Assembly: GCA_964613015.1 (NCBI GenBank)
Contig: CAZTFP010000005.1
Location: 1-62,444 of the forward strand
Direction: 5' to 3'
DNA: 62,444 nucleotides
Origin: CAJBLF01 sp964613015
Lineage (GTDB): Bacteria; Patescibacteriota; Gracilibacteria; Absconditabacterales; Absconditicoccaceae
The notes beneath the pieces were generated by a model. It was given only the letters and a program-made list of their open reading frames with translations. It was not told the DNA's origin and made no database searches. The position numbers and the translations under genes were made by a program. Numbering within the stretch: the stretch's first letter is position 1; each line of letters begins with the position of its first letter. Shown one piece after another: positions 46,825 to 56,433 of this stretch.

Positions 46825-47718
46825 ATGGCAAACAAATGAAAACAAGCAAAGGAATATTTAGATTCTGAGCTTGGTAAAGCAAAAAACTTATTGAGAGAAA
46901 AAGAATTTTCTCCTGAAGCAAAACAAGATCTCTTAAAAAATCTTTCTGAAGATGAGGTTTCTTTGATCCAAAAAAATAGAAGAACAGAAGCTGTAAAAAA
47001 AGCCAAGGAATCCTGGAATATGAGTAAATCCAAAGAGGAATACAAAAATGCTCAGGCAGAATACCAAGAAAATATCCAACTTAGAAAAAAGTTAATGGAA
47101 AAGGGTATCTCTTTGGAAGAAGCTCAAAAACTTTTATTTGGTGAAGAACCTAAAAAAGCAGAGAAAAAGGAATCCAAAGAAAAGATGAAAACGCCACAGC
47201 TTGAAAGTGAAAACCACAAAATAGATACATGAAAATCTAAAAAAGAAAAATTAGCTGAATGATGGAAAGAGGAAGAAAGACCTGCATATATCAATTGATC
47301 AGAAACCAAAATCAAAGTTCTCAAAAAAGAATTAGCTCCTGGTGCTTATGTGCGAGAATATCAGGATGACGGTAAAATGCCAAAACATTTGGTAGGTGAA
47401 CAACTTTTCAACTGGAAAGCGGTTCTTAGTCTAGGATTACAAGATAGATTGCCCACTTATAACCAATATAAGGAAATGTGATTTTCACCAAATTGATGAG
47501 AAGAACATAAAAAAGCAATGAATAAAAACTTTAAGAAATGAGATAATGATTTGTTTCCTGGGGATTGGTATCCGAATGGCAAGATATTCTACTATATTGG
47601 CAAACGTACAGATTGTTGGTTGGCAGATGGTAGTAGTGTAGTACTCAGTAAGGATGATGTGAATCATGGCTACACCGTTCCGGAGTTTGGCTTTTCGTTG
47701 CGTCTTCTCCAGAACTAG
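46825..47718 (+). CDS. DGR target protein with C-terminal variable region
   Basis: 297 aa, ending at TAG one codon after the VR. Residues 1-150 are a Lys/Glu coiled coil. Then come KELAPGAYVREYQDDG, HLVGEQLFNWKAVLSLGLQ, and a C-terminal C-type-lectin-like domain (residues 244-297 = VR): FPGDWYP..., GKRTDCWLADGSS..., PEFGFSLRLLQN. DGR targets usually bind ligands through this fold; the VR residues change by adenine mutagenesis. No signal peptide or membrane helix is seen, so localisation is unknown. UGA-Gly codons include one at residue 5. TR, RT and Avd follow on the same strand. Confidence 0.9.
47554..47715 (+). other. DGR variable repeat (VR)
   Basis: 162 bp aligned without gaps to the TR at 47980-48141. 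22 differences; 21 lie at TR adenines (A to T, G or C) and one is T to G. They change 17 of 54 codons. The last about 30 bp before codon 53 are identical and probably contain the initiation of mutagenic homology. Confidence 0.93.
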
Positions 47719-47786
47719 ACCAATTCGATAATTCGTCTATTCGACAATTCGACTATTTCAAAAAGCTACATTTCAAAAATATACGC

Positions 47787-47818
47787 GGACAGATTGCAAA
47801 GCAATCTGTCCTTTTTTC
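47787..47818 (+). terminator. rho-independent terminator after DGR target
   Basis: Perfect GGACAGATTGC/GCAATCTGTCC stem with AAA loop and six T. It separates the target transcript from the TR/RT transcript. Confidence 0.85.
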
Positions 47819-47979
47819 TTTATCAGTTTTTTTGCCAGAGTCTTTATTCTTACGGGAATAAGGAGCGTGCATGTCTAGTTCAATAGCCCACCCCGACTAT
47901 TTCGGGGTAGTAATAGTTCTCGATACAATGGTTATCGTTAGATGACTATAATATCAGCAATCCAGTGGCTATTTTTATG

Positions 47980-48141
47980 TTTCCTGGGTATTGGAATCCA
48001 AATAACAAGAAATTCAACAATATTGGCAAACGAACAGATTGTTGGTTGGCAGATGGTAATAATGTAGAACTCAATAAGGATAATATGAATCATAACAACA
48101 ACAATCCGGAGTTTGGCTTTTCGTTGCGTCTTCTCAAGAAC
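47980..48141 (+). repeat. DGR template repeat (TR)
   Basis: Non-coding copy of the VR, rich in AAC/AAT codons at the variable positions. It lies 265 bp downstream of the VR and 51 bp upstream of the RT. It opens a spurious reading frame (47965-48150) that is not a gene. The upstream 47870-47960 has a CCCCGA/TCGGGG hairpin that may structure the TR RNA. Confidence 0.92.
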
Positions 48142-48192
48142 TGGAACTGAGAGCTGATCTTTACGGTCAGCTTTTACTTATCAAAGAAAACC

Positions 48193-49416
48193 ATGATAGA
48201 TAAAAATCAGCTTTTGCTTGATCTTTTCCAAGCATATTATGATGCTCGCAGAAATAAAAGGAATAAAGTCACAGCATTAACATTTGAGATGAACTATGAA
48301 TCAAAGTTATTGACCTTGTGCGATGATTTGGTTCAAGAAACTTACATTGTCAGTCCAAGTATCTGCTTTATCATAAAAGACCCTGTCCAGAGAGAAGTTT
48401 TTGCTGCTGATTTTCGTGATAGGATTATTCATCATCTGATTTATAATTACATTTACGAACTCTTTGACAGCCATTTCATTTATGACAGTTATAGCTGCAG
48501 ATTAGAAAAATGAACGCACTTTGGTGTGCAGAGAATACAGCATTTTATCAGATCATGTTCACAGGATTATACCAATACCTGCTGGATTCTTAAAATGGAC
48601 ATCCAATGATTTTTTATGCATATCGACAAACATACCTTGTTTGATAAGATAAAAATATTTCTTTCTTCTAAAATAGAAAATCTGACTATTGATTACGAAT
48701 TTCTGATTAACCTCATTCATCAAGTCATCTTCCATGATTCAACACAGAATTGCGTTATCAAATGAAAAAAATCTGATTGGGATTGACTGCCAGATGATAA
48801 AAGTTTGTTTCATTCACCTAAAGATACATGACTTGCAATAGGCAATCTTACAAGTCAGTTATTCGCTAATATTTACCTGGATAGTTTGGATAAATTTGTA
48901 GTTCATGATTTGTGATTCAATTATTATGGCAGATATGTGGATGATTTTTTGATTGTCCATCAAAATAAACAAAAGTTATTGGATATTATCCCAAAAATCA
49001 GAGATTTTTTACATGAGCGTTTACATCTCACACTCCATCCCAAGAAAATCTATCTGCAGGATGCTAGAAAGTGAGTATTGTTTCTCGGTGCATATATCAA
49101 ACCTTATCGCACTTATATTCGTAAAAGAACCATCGGGAAATTTTATAGTAAGATTGAATCCATTAATTCGAAACTATCAGATAAAAATTTTAGAGAGCAG
49201 ATTCGTTCAGTTATAAATTCTTATCTAGGTTTGCTCTCTCATCACAAAAGTTACGCTATCAGCAGAAAAATTATTTCCAAAATAGATCGTCGTTTTCGAA
49301 ATATTTTCACACCAGTAGACTATTACAAAAAAATCAATCCACTTGTTAGAAAACTAAAATTATCTGAGATCAGAAATCTTTATCCTCAATGATATTATCA
49401 TGGCAACCTACGATAA
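48193..49416 (+). CDS. DGR reverse transcriptase
   Basis: 407 aa. RT palm motifs in order: a motif-3-type segment WILKMDIQGFF, then IGNLTSQLFANIYLDSLD (residues 216-233) with the DGR signature [ILV]GxxxSQ, and GRYVDDFLIVH with catalytic YVDD (residues 248-251), then LHPKKIYLQ and VLFLGAY. The SQ (not SP) and the short thumb fit DGR RTs rather than retrons or group II introns. It should copy TR RNA with errors at A and pass cDNA to VR. Its end overlaps the Avd gene by 17 bp. Seven or more UGA-Gly codons, some in RT motifs. Confidence 0.94.
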
Positions 49417-49741
49417 TTTACCAGTCTACAAGACATCATATGATTTGCTACAGTTAATCGCCTGACATATCAATTCGTTTTCCAAAACCTACAAATATAC
49501 TTTATGAAATAGGATTTTTGAGTGAATTATCGATATGATTTCATCTATTTTTAAGGCGAATTGCAGTCATTCAAAATTATTGGATATTCAAAAAGCTAGA
49601 GAAAATATAGAGGTTGTTAGATTGCTTATCAGACTAGCAAATGATTTGCATCAGTTTTCTTTACCAGAGTTTGTCCAAATTAACCTTTTGATAGAGTCTA
49701 TCAGCAAGCAGTTGACGGCACGAGAAAGGTCAGTTAATTAG
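49400..49741 (+). CDS. avd: Avd-like four-helix DGR accessory protein
   Basis: 113 aa starting at ATG inside the RT gene (other frame). LPVYKTSYDLLQLIAGHINSF, then FSKTYKYTLGNRIFEGIIDMI, then ARENIEVVRLLIRLANDLHQF and LIESISKQLTAR form four amphipathic helices as in Avd (S23/four-helix family). Avd forms a basic pentamer that binds the RT and RNA. Only visible when the three UGA codons are read as Gly. Order target-TR-RT-Avd differs from Bordetella phage (target-avd-TR-RT). Confidence 0.85.
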
Positions 49742-49860
49742 TTTTTTTTGCTTCTTTTTTCAAAAGAAGATTTGCTCGAAGAGCAAAAGATCTCCCCCAA
49801 GTTGCCCCATGAGGGCAAAAAAAGTTTTTTCATTGAATTGGTAGTGGACAGAGAGAAGAT
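49742..49860 (+). other. hairpin-rich tail of DGR cassette
   Basis: Holds a CTTCTTTT/AAAAGAAG hairpin (in a 27-bp block repeated exactly at 55617-55643) and a TTGCCC/GGGCAA hairpin, also repeated near 55642. Possible terminators or cassette-borne repeats. No gene. Confidence 0.55.
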
Positions 49861-49929
49861 GTCACATAACGTTTGCTGCTAGTACGATGTCCGCAATAGG
49901 CGGATATTGTATGGCAGCTGTTAGATGAC
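49861..49929 (+). repeat. attC-like site B
   Basis: Outer cores GTCACATAAC and GTTAGATGAC; arms GTTTGCTGCTAGTACGATGTCCGC and GCGGATATTGTATGGCAGC pair with an unpaired central spacer (GTTT side) and an extra G in the left arm, the extrahelical base typical of attC. Directly after, ACCGAG is conserved. It follows the DGR. Confidence 0.7.
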
Positions 49930-50142
49930 CGAGTCAATTCGAGGGTATGTATCCCCAATTTGGATTGACTCAACCGCTTAATCGCAGGAGCCCTCTAAAT
50001 TATAGTTACTAACCAAATAAGTCTCTTGTCCACGAAAGTGGGGAAATATAATGAAGAATTATTGTGTTGGTAACTACATATGCTTCAATCAAAAATTAAA
50101 TTGGATTTTTGAAGGAGCATATGAGAAAAAGTTAAGTTAAAA

Positions 50143-51009
50143 TTATTCTTCTTCATAATAATAGCTGTAATCAATACCTTTCATGAATATATCTCTATCA
50201 TGTATTTTGTCAGTCAAAGCATTGTGTATAAGTTTCTTGATTTTTGTAGCATCACGCACACTTTCTATCATTGCATGCAAATAGTCGGCCTTGGTTATTT
50301 TGCTCCAGTCTACGCATTTCTTTAGTCTCTTTCTTAAGATGAGATCAAGCCAGATTCTTGTAGTTCTTCCATTTCCTTCCATAAACGGATGAGCGATGTT
50401 AGTCTCTACATATTTGCTTATGATTTCATCAAAAGTTTGTTCAGGCATCTTTTCAATATCAATCAATGTTTTTTCCAAAAATTCTGCATTTGCAAATTTA
50501 AATCATCATTTTGAAATATTTTTTTGTCTGATTTTTCAAGCAAAATCATATAAGCCACCAAAAAGATACGCATGTATTTGTTTCAAACCTTTTGCTGTAC
50601 CTATTTCAAGTTTACTTATTAAATTGCTTTCAAACAGCGTATAGGCCTTTTTTTTGCTCTGTCCATCGATACTGTTATCGCTATAGGTAAACCAATCAAG
50701 AAATTTTATAGATTTTTTACTTGGTATGATTTTAATAACTTCGATAATATCATCTTGTGAAAAACAATCTGTTGCATATTTTTTTCCATCAGGAGAAACT
50801 AATTTCAGTTGTATACATTTTGAATACAACTCAATATTTTGTTTTTTTAAACGATTTTTGAGTGTTCACCAATAAATTCTTGGCCTTGGACTCTCGGTGA
50901 TAGCTCAAACTATATCAACAATAGAAAACCGCCATTTGGAATTTTCTTCATCCCAAATAGCTCTGACTTCTTTATCATCATAGAATCTGATAGAAATCTT
51001 GTTGTGCAT
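50143..51009 (-). CDS. BRO-N / Fic domain protein
   Basis: 288 aa. N-terminal about 110 residues resemble a BRO-N DNA-binding domain (FYDDKEVRAIWDEENSKW, then LKLVSPDGKKYATDCF). The C-terminal half has the Fic active-site motif HPFMEGNGRTTR. Fic enzymes AMPylate target proteins and often act as toxins or host-interaction proteins. UGA-Gly codons lie in the N-terminal and linker parts. The gene is on the minus strand between attC-like sites B and C. No antitoxin with an inhibitory SxxxE helix was recognised next to it. Confidence 0.85.
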
Positions 51010-51372
51010 AGTATTTTTTTATATAAAACCATTGTCATACTCAATTTTGCTTATCATCAAATTGGTAACTTTGTAGCTTATCATTGGTGCGAAGCGTAAG
51101 GTAAATATACAGCTCAAGTATACTTCTTTTTGCTTCATTTTCAACTATATATTACAAATACTATTGAAATAAGTCAACTAATAGTTATGACAAAATCATA
51201 TATTGGTTTCCTAAAAAAAAACACATTGTCGGAATTTGTATATTCTCCTTCAAAAATACGATTCAGTAGTTTTGAGTGAAGAATGGATAAATTTCCTTTT
51301 CGGAAATTTTGCATTATTCCGAATTCTGACTATAATTATTATATAACCATTTAATTACTAACTATTACTACC
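51010..51372. other. AT-rich intergenic region
   Basis: Between the divergently transcribed Fic gene and the second lectin-like gene. Apart from the promoter at 51309-51336 I see no gene or repeat; the sequence includes a CATTGTCGGAATT motif also found near 38338. Confidence 0.5.
51309..51336 (+). promoter_or_regulatory. promoter of second lectin-like gene
   Basis: TTGCAT (51309-51314) and TATAAT (51331-51336) with a 16-bp spacer, 36 bp before the ATG. Nearly the same sequence as the DGR target promoter. Confidence 0.7.
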
Positions 51373-51990
51373 ATGGTACCACCAATCAAATGATCTTTCG
51401 AGGTCGAAATTAAGACAGAGAAACAAGCCGACAGTATTGTCGACGCTCTTGATGAACAAGAAAGAAAAAAACTTCTTGATGCTTTAAACAAGAAAATGTG
51501 AACTAAAGAAGAGAAGAAAGAGTCAAAAGAAACCATAGAAAAGACTCCAGAACTAGATAAGGAGAATTTTAGAATAGACAGCACAAATTGGAAAGAAATA
51601 ACTGATCCCAATGGCGTAAAAGTAAAGGAAAATCCAGAAGGAGATGTTCGAGAATATGTAGAAGGAAAATATAAATGAGAACAGTTGTTTACTCAAGACT
51701 CAGCGTTGAGAGAAGCGAATAAAGCAGGAAAAACACTTCCAGCTTCATGGACAACATATAGAGATATTATCAACAAAAAATATGAATGAAATTATCAAGA
51801 TTTCTTGAAATGAGAAAACATGATCTTTGCTGGTTGGCGTAATCCTAATAATGAGTCATTCAGCGGTATCGACGAAGAATTCGGTTTGCGTTGCGCCGAT
51901 GGTTCGAACTTCGACGGAGGCAGGGATAGATGGTACGGGTACGATTGGAATGAGTATTGTGGTTTTTCCGTTCGTTGTCTCAAGGACTAG
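51373..51990 (+). CDS. C-type-lectin-like variable-domain family protein
   Basis: 205 aa. Helical N-terminus, then GDVREYVEGKYKGEQLFTQDSALREA, and a C-terminal domain FAGWRNPNNESFSGIDEEFGLRCADGSN ending CGFSVRCLKD, a FISUMP/C-type-lectin fold like the DGR target. The differences from the TR at 47980 are not limited to adenines, so another TR would be needed if it varies. It shares a promoter type with the DGR target and a similar 3' flank (ATTCGAC repeats, hairpin terminator). Five UGA-Gly codons. Likely a cassette closed by site C. Confidence 0.75.
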
Positions 51991-52051
51991 TCATTCGACT
52001 ATTCGACCATTTGACTATTTTCAAAAAAATATCGTAGGACGAATTGCAAAG

Positions 52052-52081
52052 CAGATTCTAGAAATAGGATCTGTTTTTTTC
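52052..52081 (+). terminator. rho-independent terminator
   Basis: CAGATTCTA/TAGGATCTG stem (one wobble), GAAA loop, then eight T. Ends the 51373 gene. Confidence 0.78.
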
Positions 52082-52144
52082 TAAAAAAAATTAAACTAAA
52101 TTAAAAGAGCCCTTCTTTTCTTTATTTTCTTGTAGATAGGACTA

Positions 52145-52237
52145 TGACCTATAACGTTTGCTTCCAGTCTGACGCACCGACGTTCCATTGAAAATTTATA
52201 TTTAGTCGGTGTGTACAGATGGAAGCTGTTAAGTGAC
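52145..52237 (+). repeat. attC-like site C
   Basis: Cores CCTATAAC and GTTAAGTGAC; left arm GCTTCCAGTCTGACGCACCGAC pairs with right arm GTCGGTGTGTACAGATGGAAGC leaving one extra G, as in attC. ACCGAG follows. The loop contains TTCCATTGAA as in site A. Confidence 0.7.
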
Positions 52238-52288
52238 CGAGCATTCATTGCGAGGCTTGAGTGAATTTTCGGGCAACCTTTATTATCT

Positions 52289-53011
52289 TTATTCTTTAAT
52301 CCCAATAAATAATCATCTATCTTTCATTAAACCATTTTTTAAAAAGGCTGATTTAATCCCTGCTTGTTTCATAAATTGCAATGTTTTATCTATTTCAAAT
52401 AATCCCATTTCGTGTCTATCAATGAAATGTTTCACTTCTTTATTTCTTTCCCCAATCAAGTAATGCATATTATTTATTGAAACATTTCCTTTGACTTTAG
52501 ACACAGATAATCTTGCAATTTTAAGATCTTTGTTTTCATAAGTTGTCATGTGGACTGAACCTGCTTTATATGCAGATTTTGCGAACCAAGGTTCAATTAT
52601 TACAACACCACCTGTTTTCAAATGTTTTGCGAAATTTTTCATTGTTTTTTCAAGATTTTGGTATGTTTTTACATATCCTATTGAACTAAAAAGACAAGTT
52701 ATTACATCAAATTTTTTGTTTAAATTAAAGTTGATCATGTCTGCTTTTTTAAAAACAACGTTTTTAAAATTCTTTTTAGCAACATCTAAAATCCCTTGAT
52801 TTAGATCAATTCCCATACATGAAAAATTCTGTTTGAAATATTGAAGGTGGTGTCATGTTCCACAGGCAACTTCAAGCAGGGCGTTTCCATTAGTCTTTTT
52901 ATATTTTGTAATAAGTTTATGAATTATATCAGCCTCTTTTTTGTAATCTTTAGAGGAATAGATTAAATCATAATACTTTGCAAGTTCACGATAGATAGAT
53001 GTTTTTTCCAT
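52289..53011 (-). CDS. class I SAM-dependent methyltransferase
   Basis: 240 aa. ALLEVACGTGHHLQYF is motif I (Gly UGA-coded), CMGIDLNQGIL supplies the ribose-binding Asp, then KKADMINFNLNKKFDVITCLFSSIGYV and GGVVIIEPWF. Methyltransferase-11/25 type; substrate unknown, small molecule or nucleic acid. The end uses a UGA-Gly (KDRGLFIGIKE) before TAA. Minus strand, between attC-like sites C and D. Confidence 0.83.
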
Positions 53012-53057
53012 GGTTGTTTTATAAAGAATAAAGATATTTGGGAGCCCGGAAATTCAT

Positions 53058-53145
53058 TTCACATAACGTTTGCTGCTAGTCCGAAGTGCCGACCTCCATT
53101 AAAAATTTGATATGGAGGCATGTAGGATAGCAGCTGTTAGGAGAA
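53058..53145 (+). repeat. attC-like site D
   Basis: Cores TTCACATAAC and GTTAGGAGAA; arms GCTGCTAGTCCGAAGTGCCGACCTCC and GGAGGCATGTAGGATAGCAGC pair with one unpaired G in the left arm. ACCGAG follows. Similar to sites B, C and E. Confidence 0.72.
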
Positions 53146-53230
53146 CCGAGTTTCGAGGTCCTGCGTACGAGGGTATCATGACATAACTGCTATTTTAACT
53201 AAGAAAGGGGGGTATTTTTTCTTTATTTAA

Positions 53231-53686
53231 TTATAGGTCTTTGTTATTAAAATTATTTTGAATTAGATCATGAATTTCTTCTAAACATTTATCCAAAAAT
53301 TCATAAGCTGTCATTTTCATATCTATTTCTATGTATTTATATTCTTTTATTTTATTATCACGTGTCATAATAAGGTCTTTGTCTAGTTTTTTAATTGTTC
53401 TTTTGAGAAGAAGTTCGTTTGTTGTTTTAATTTTGATAAAATCATTGATTGTTTTTCAATTTTTTCTTAATTTATAGTGTTTGTTGGCGTTCGCTATGTT
53501 TTTAGCCATCGTGTAAAATGTGAGTTTATTAAACTCTTCTTCTATTCATCAAATAATCCAATCTTTAAAATTATTTATTTCATTTATGCAATTCATTAGT
53601 ATTATTTGCTTGTTTTCTATACTATCTTTTTCCTTTATATAAATTTGTATGTTCCTTGATATGTCACCATGTTTTTTTTGCCGCAT
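53231..53686 (-). CDS. uncharacterised helical protein
   Basis: 151 aa, mostly helical, Lys/Ile/Asn-rich, no membrane helix, no motif recognised. Two adjacent UGA-Gly codons. Follows the WG-repeat gene by 11 bp on the same strand and probably shares its mRNA. Size and helicity would fit a small phage-defence or toxin-type protein, but nothing proves this. Confidence 0.6.
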
Positions 53687-53697
53687 ATTACATATTT

Positions 53698-54786
53698 TTA
53701 AAATAATAAATTTCACTTTTTGTCTATAAAATTTCGTTTTCAGTCTTTTTGAACTTTAGCATATCATTCTGAGAAATCTCATACATCTTCATACTGAAAA
53801 TTTATTATGACTTTTCAAGATTTATTTATAAATCATCGTTTTCGATCTTTTGCGGCTTTTGCTAATCATTCATGAAAATCTCATAGTTCATCATAATCTT
53901 CTCATAAAGATAGTACTATTTCTCAGATTTTATCTATATATCACCAATAAAATTCTTGTTTAATTCGTGCATATCATTCTGAAAATCGTCGTGTTGTATC
54001 ATCAAACCATTCGTCCGATAGAAAATCTCATTCTTTATTTATAAAATTATTTTCTCAGTCTTTTTGTACCGCAGAAAATCATTCATGAAATTCCTGTGCT
54101 TCATCGAACCATTCGTCTGATATCACTTTTCAGTCTTTATTCATGAAATTAGTTTTTCAGTCATTTCTGACTTCCACCAATCATTCTGAAAAGATTCATG
54201 CCCAATCAAACCACTCTTTTGATATCAATTTTCAATCTCTATCGGTAAAATTCTTTTTTCAGTTTTCGCTTATTTCTGTGATTTCATCGAATTTGTTTTT
54301 TTGAGCAATAAGCCATTGTAGTTTTGGTGCTCATATATTTCAATTTACATCTATGTAATCAAATTTTCAATTTATTTTTATGAACACATATCATTCTGAA
54401 AATCATTTTGAAAAATCATAGATATTATCTAACCATTCATTAGACAATAGATTTCAATCCCTTTTTAAGAAATTATATTTTCCATCAAGGCTTATTCTAG
54501 CGAATCACTTATAAAATTCCTCTGTCCAGTCAAACCAAATCATTGATAATGTTTTTCAATATTTGTCTATAAAGTTCCGTTTTCAATCTTTTTTTACTGA
54601 GCAGAGTCACTCATGAAACTCTCCTACTTCATAATAATCTAGTCGTCATCTTTTTTTAAAGATATCTAGTCTAAGTTTTTTTGCTCAATAGGATAAAATA
54701 TCTTTATCATTTCTATTGATAAATAGTCATATGTCTCGAAGCTTTAGGGATTTTTTGCTATTAGATATTAGGTTGTTTTCGCTCAT
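53698..54786 (-). CDS. WG-repeat protein
   Basis: 362 aa, invisible under the standard code because about 34 of its glycines are UGA. It is built of roughly nine repeats of the WG_beta_rep type: F-I-(D/N)-K-x-G-K, then (D/E)-x-F-x-E-G-(L/Y)-A-x-V-x-x-D-G-K. WG-repeat proteins are often secreted or surface-associated and include KWG-repeat leptospiral proteins; the exact role is unknown. Its ATG overlaps the stop of the J-domain gene by one base (TAATG), so it is translationally coupled. Confidence 0.88.
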
Positions 54787-55571
54787 TATAATGGCATTTC
54801 TTTTAAAATCTGTAGTAATTTAGTTGCTTCTTGAATATCATTTTTTGCATCTTCTATAATCTTCAGATAGAACTTATCCTTTCAGTGTGCTAAATATGTT
54901 AAATATAATGTATAAAGTTCAGATATTTGAATTTTTTCTATATCTAATTTTGTGTTGTTTATGTGATATTCTAGATCGTTTTTTTTCATGATAAGTGAAT
55001 TTTCGTCCAATCAACTTGTGCTATCTTGTAAATCAAATCATTCAGACTCTATTCTTTGTAATTGATCTAAATCTTGCTCCTGAAAAGCGTTATTTATTTT
55101 TTTCATAAGTTCCAATGCTTTCTGTTGTTTTTCTTGTTGTCAAACAAATTTGTCAGGATGAAATTTCATAGCGAGCTTTTTATAGAGTTTTTTAAACTCT
55201 ACCGAATCATTCTCTGACATGTTTTTAATGTTTTCTTCTATTTTTTCTCTTTCTGTATTTTGATTTTCAAAATATTCTTTTTGTGATTCAAATCACTCTT
55301 GGTCTATGATCTCTGGTTGATATCCATTGTCCTTTTCAAACCTTTCTAATGATATTCATCTTGTTTTTAATATTTCACCGATTTGAGCGTCTATTTTTAA
55401 TTTCTTCAAGTAAAAGGGCGCAATTTTTGAATCATAATCTAATTTGAAAAGATATAGCTCGTTTTCTGTATTTTTTTTGTTTAATAAAATTTCTGAGAAT
55501 TCTTTCTCTAATTTTTCAATTTCTTTGATTAAATTTTGTATGATATCACTTGTTTTGATTGATGTATCCAT
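54786..55571 (-). CDS. J-domain (DnaJ-like) protein
   Basis: 261 aa. Long N-terminal coiled coil (EIEKLEKEFSEILLNKK), then a J-domain-like stretch VEFKKLYKKLAMKFHPDKFV carrying the HPD motif, then a helical C-terminus. J proteins stimulate DnaK ATPase; the unusual placement of the J domain in the middle suggests an adaptor. It is upstream of, and coupled to, the WG-repeat gene, so the pair may act together. UGA-Gly codons are present. Confidence 0.78.
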
Positions 55572-55693
55572 GTTAATATAACTTTAATAAAAATGCATGG
55601 AATGTCTTTATAAGAGTTTTGCTTCTTTTTTCAAAAGAAGATTGCCCCATAAGGGCAAATACCCCCCGAAATTTTTTAGATAACACCCTAGTA

Positions 55694-55778
55694 TGTCTCC
55701 TAACGTCCGCTTCTCGTCCGAAGCGCCGACCTCCTATGAATTTTAAGGAGGTGTGTAGGACAGAAGCTGTTAGGAGAC
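55694..55778 (+). repeat. attC-like site E
   Basis: Cores TGTCTCCTAAC and GTTAGGAGAC; arms GCTTCTCGTCCGAAGCGCCGACCTCC and GGAGGTGTGTAGGACAGAAGC pair with a bulged base. ACCGA follows. Strongest outer symmetry of the set. Confidence 0.72.
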
Positions 55779-55871
55779 CGAATGTTTTTAATGAGGTTTA
55801 CGTCTGGTTTATCTTATTTTAAAAACTTATTAGCTAATTATTTATAAATTCTTAGAAAAAATCTATAAAAA

Positions 55872-55897
55872 AAACCAATATTTCTATCGGTTCTTTT
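55872..55897 (-). terminator. rho-independent terminator
   Basis: AACCGATA/TATTGGTT stem with GAAA loop and a T-run on the minus strand, just after the DUF805 gene. Confidence 0.72.
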
Positions 55898-55902
55898 ATT
55901 AT

Positions 55903-56334
55903 TTACATTCATAAAAACGATATTCCTATGTATAATATAAATAAAATGACTGTTATTATTTTCATGGTTTTACTTAATTCTTTAGGTTTGATTCAATAAT
56001 TATTTTTTTCTTTATCTCATCGTTTAAACGATAAATTAAGTCCAACTATTATATTATAGATCGGAATCAAAAGTAAAAACATATTCCATCAATTTTTTCA
56101 CATGTCGTGAAATCTTTTAATTCAATTTAATATTATGATTATTATGAATGGAATACCTACTATTATTGATATTAAAATTGTATTTTCTGTTCAAAATATA
56201 ATTAAACAAATAGTTAAAAGAATAAAATATGCAATGTATGATGCCATTGTATAAAAAACATACATCCAGCCATTTATTCTTCATTTAGATGAAAATAATG
56301 CTTCTCATAATGTTTCTCAATTAAGTCATTTCAT
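55903..56334 (-). CDS. DUF805 family membrane protein
   Basis: 143 aa, only visible with code 25. Four hydrophobic helices; the DUF805 signature IKRFHDMGKNGWNMFLLLIPI and later GDKEKNNYGIKP is present (family consensus RLHDIGKSGWW...IP...G.NRYG). Small inner-membrane protein of unknown function. Own cassette between attC-like sites E and F. Confidence 0.8.
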
Positions 56335-56433
56335 TTTTTTAATATATTATGGAATAAAAAACATTAATTGTAATTTAGATAATTGTTTTTATTAATCAAC
56401 TGATTTTTTTCTAAGAACATTAAGATAAGCCAG

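Noticed and set aside
47965..48150. 61-codon ORF with lectin-like sequence before the RT
   Set aside because: It is the template repeat read in frame; no start signal or independent domain, and it mirrors the VR.
51820..51990. Second VR templated by the TR at 47980
   Set aside because: Many mismatches at C, G and T of the TR and different length; homologous fold but not templated by this TR.
53698..54786. Regularly spaced repeats resembling a CRISPR array
   Set aside because: The periodicity is protein-level (WG repeats); units are diverged and form one open frame in code 25.
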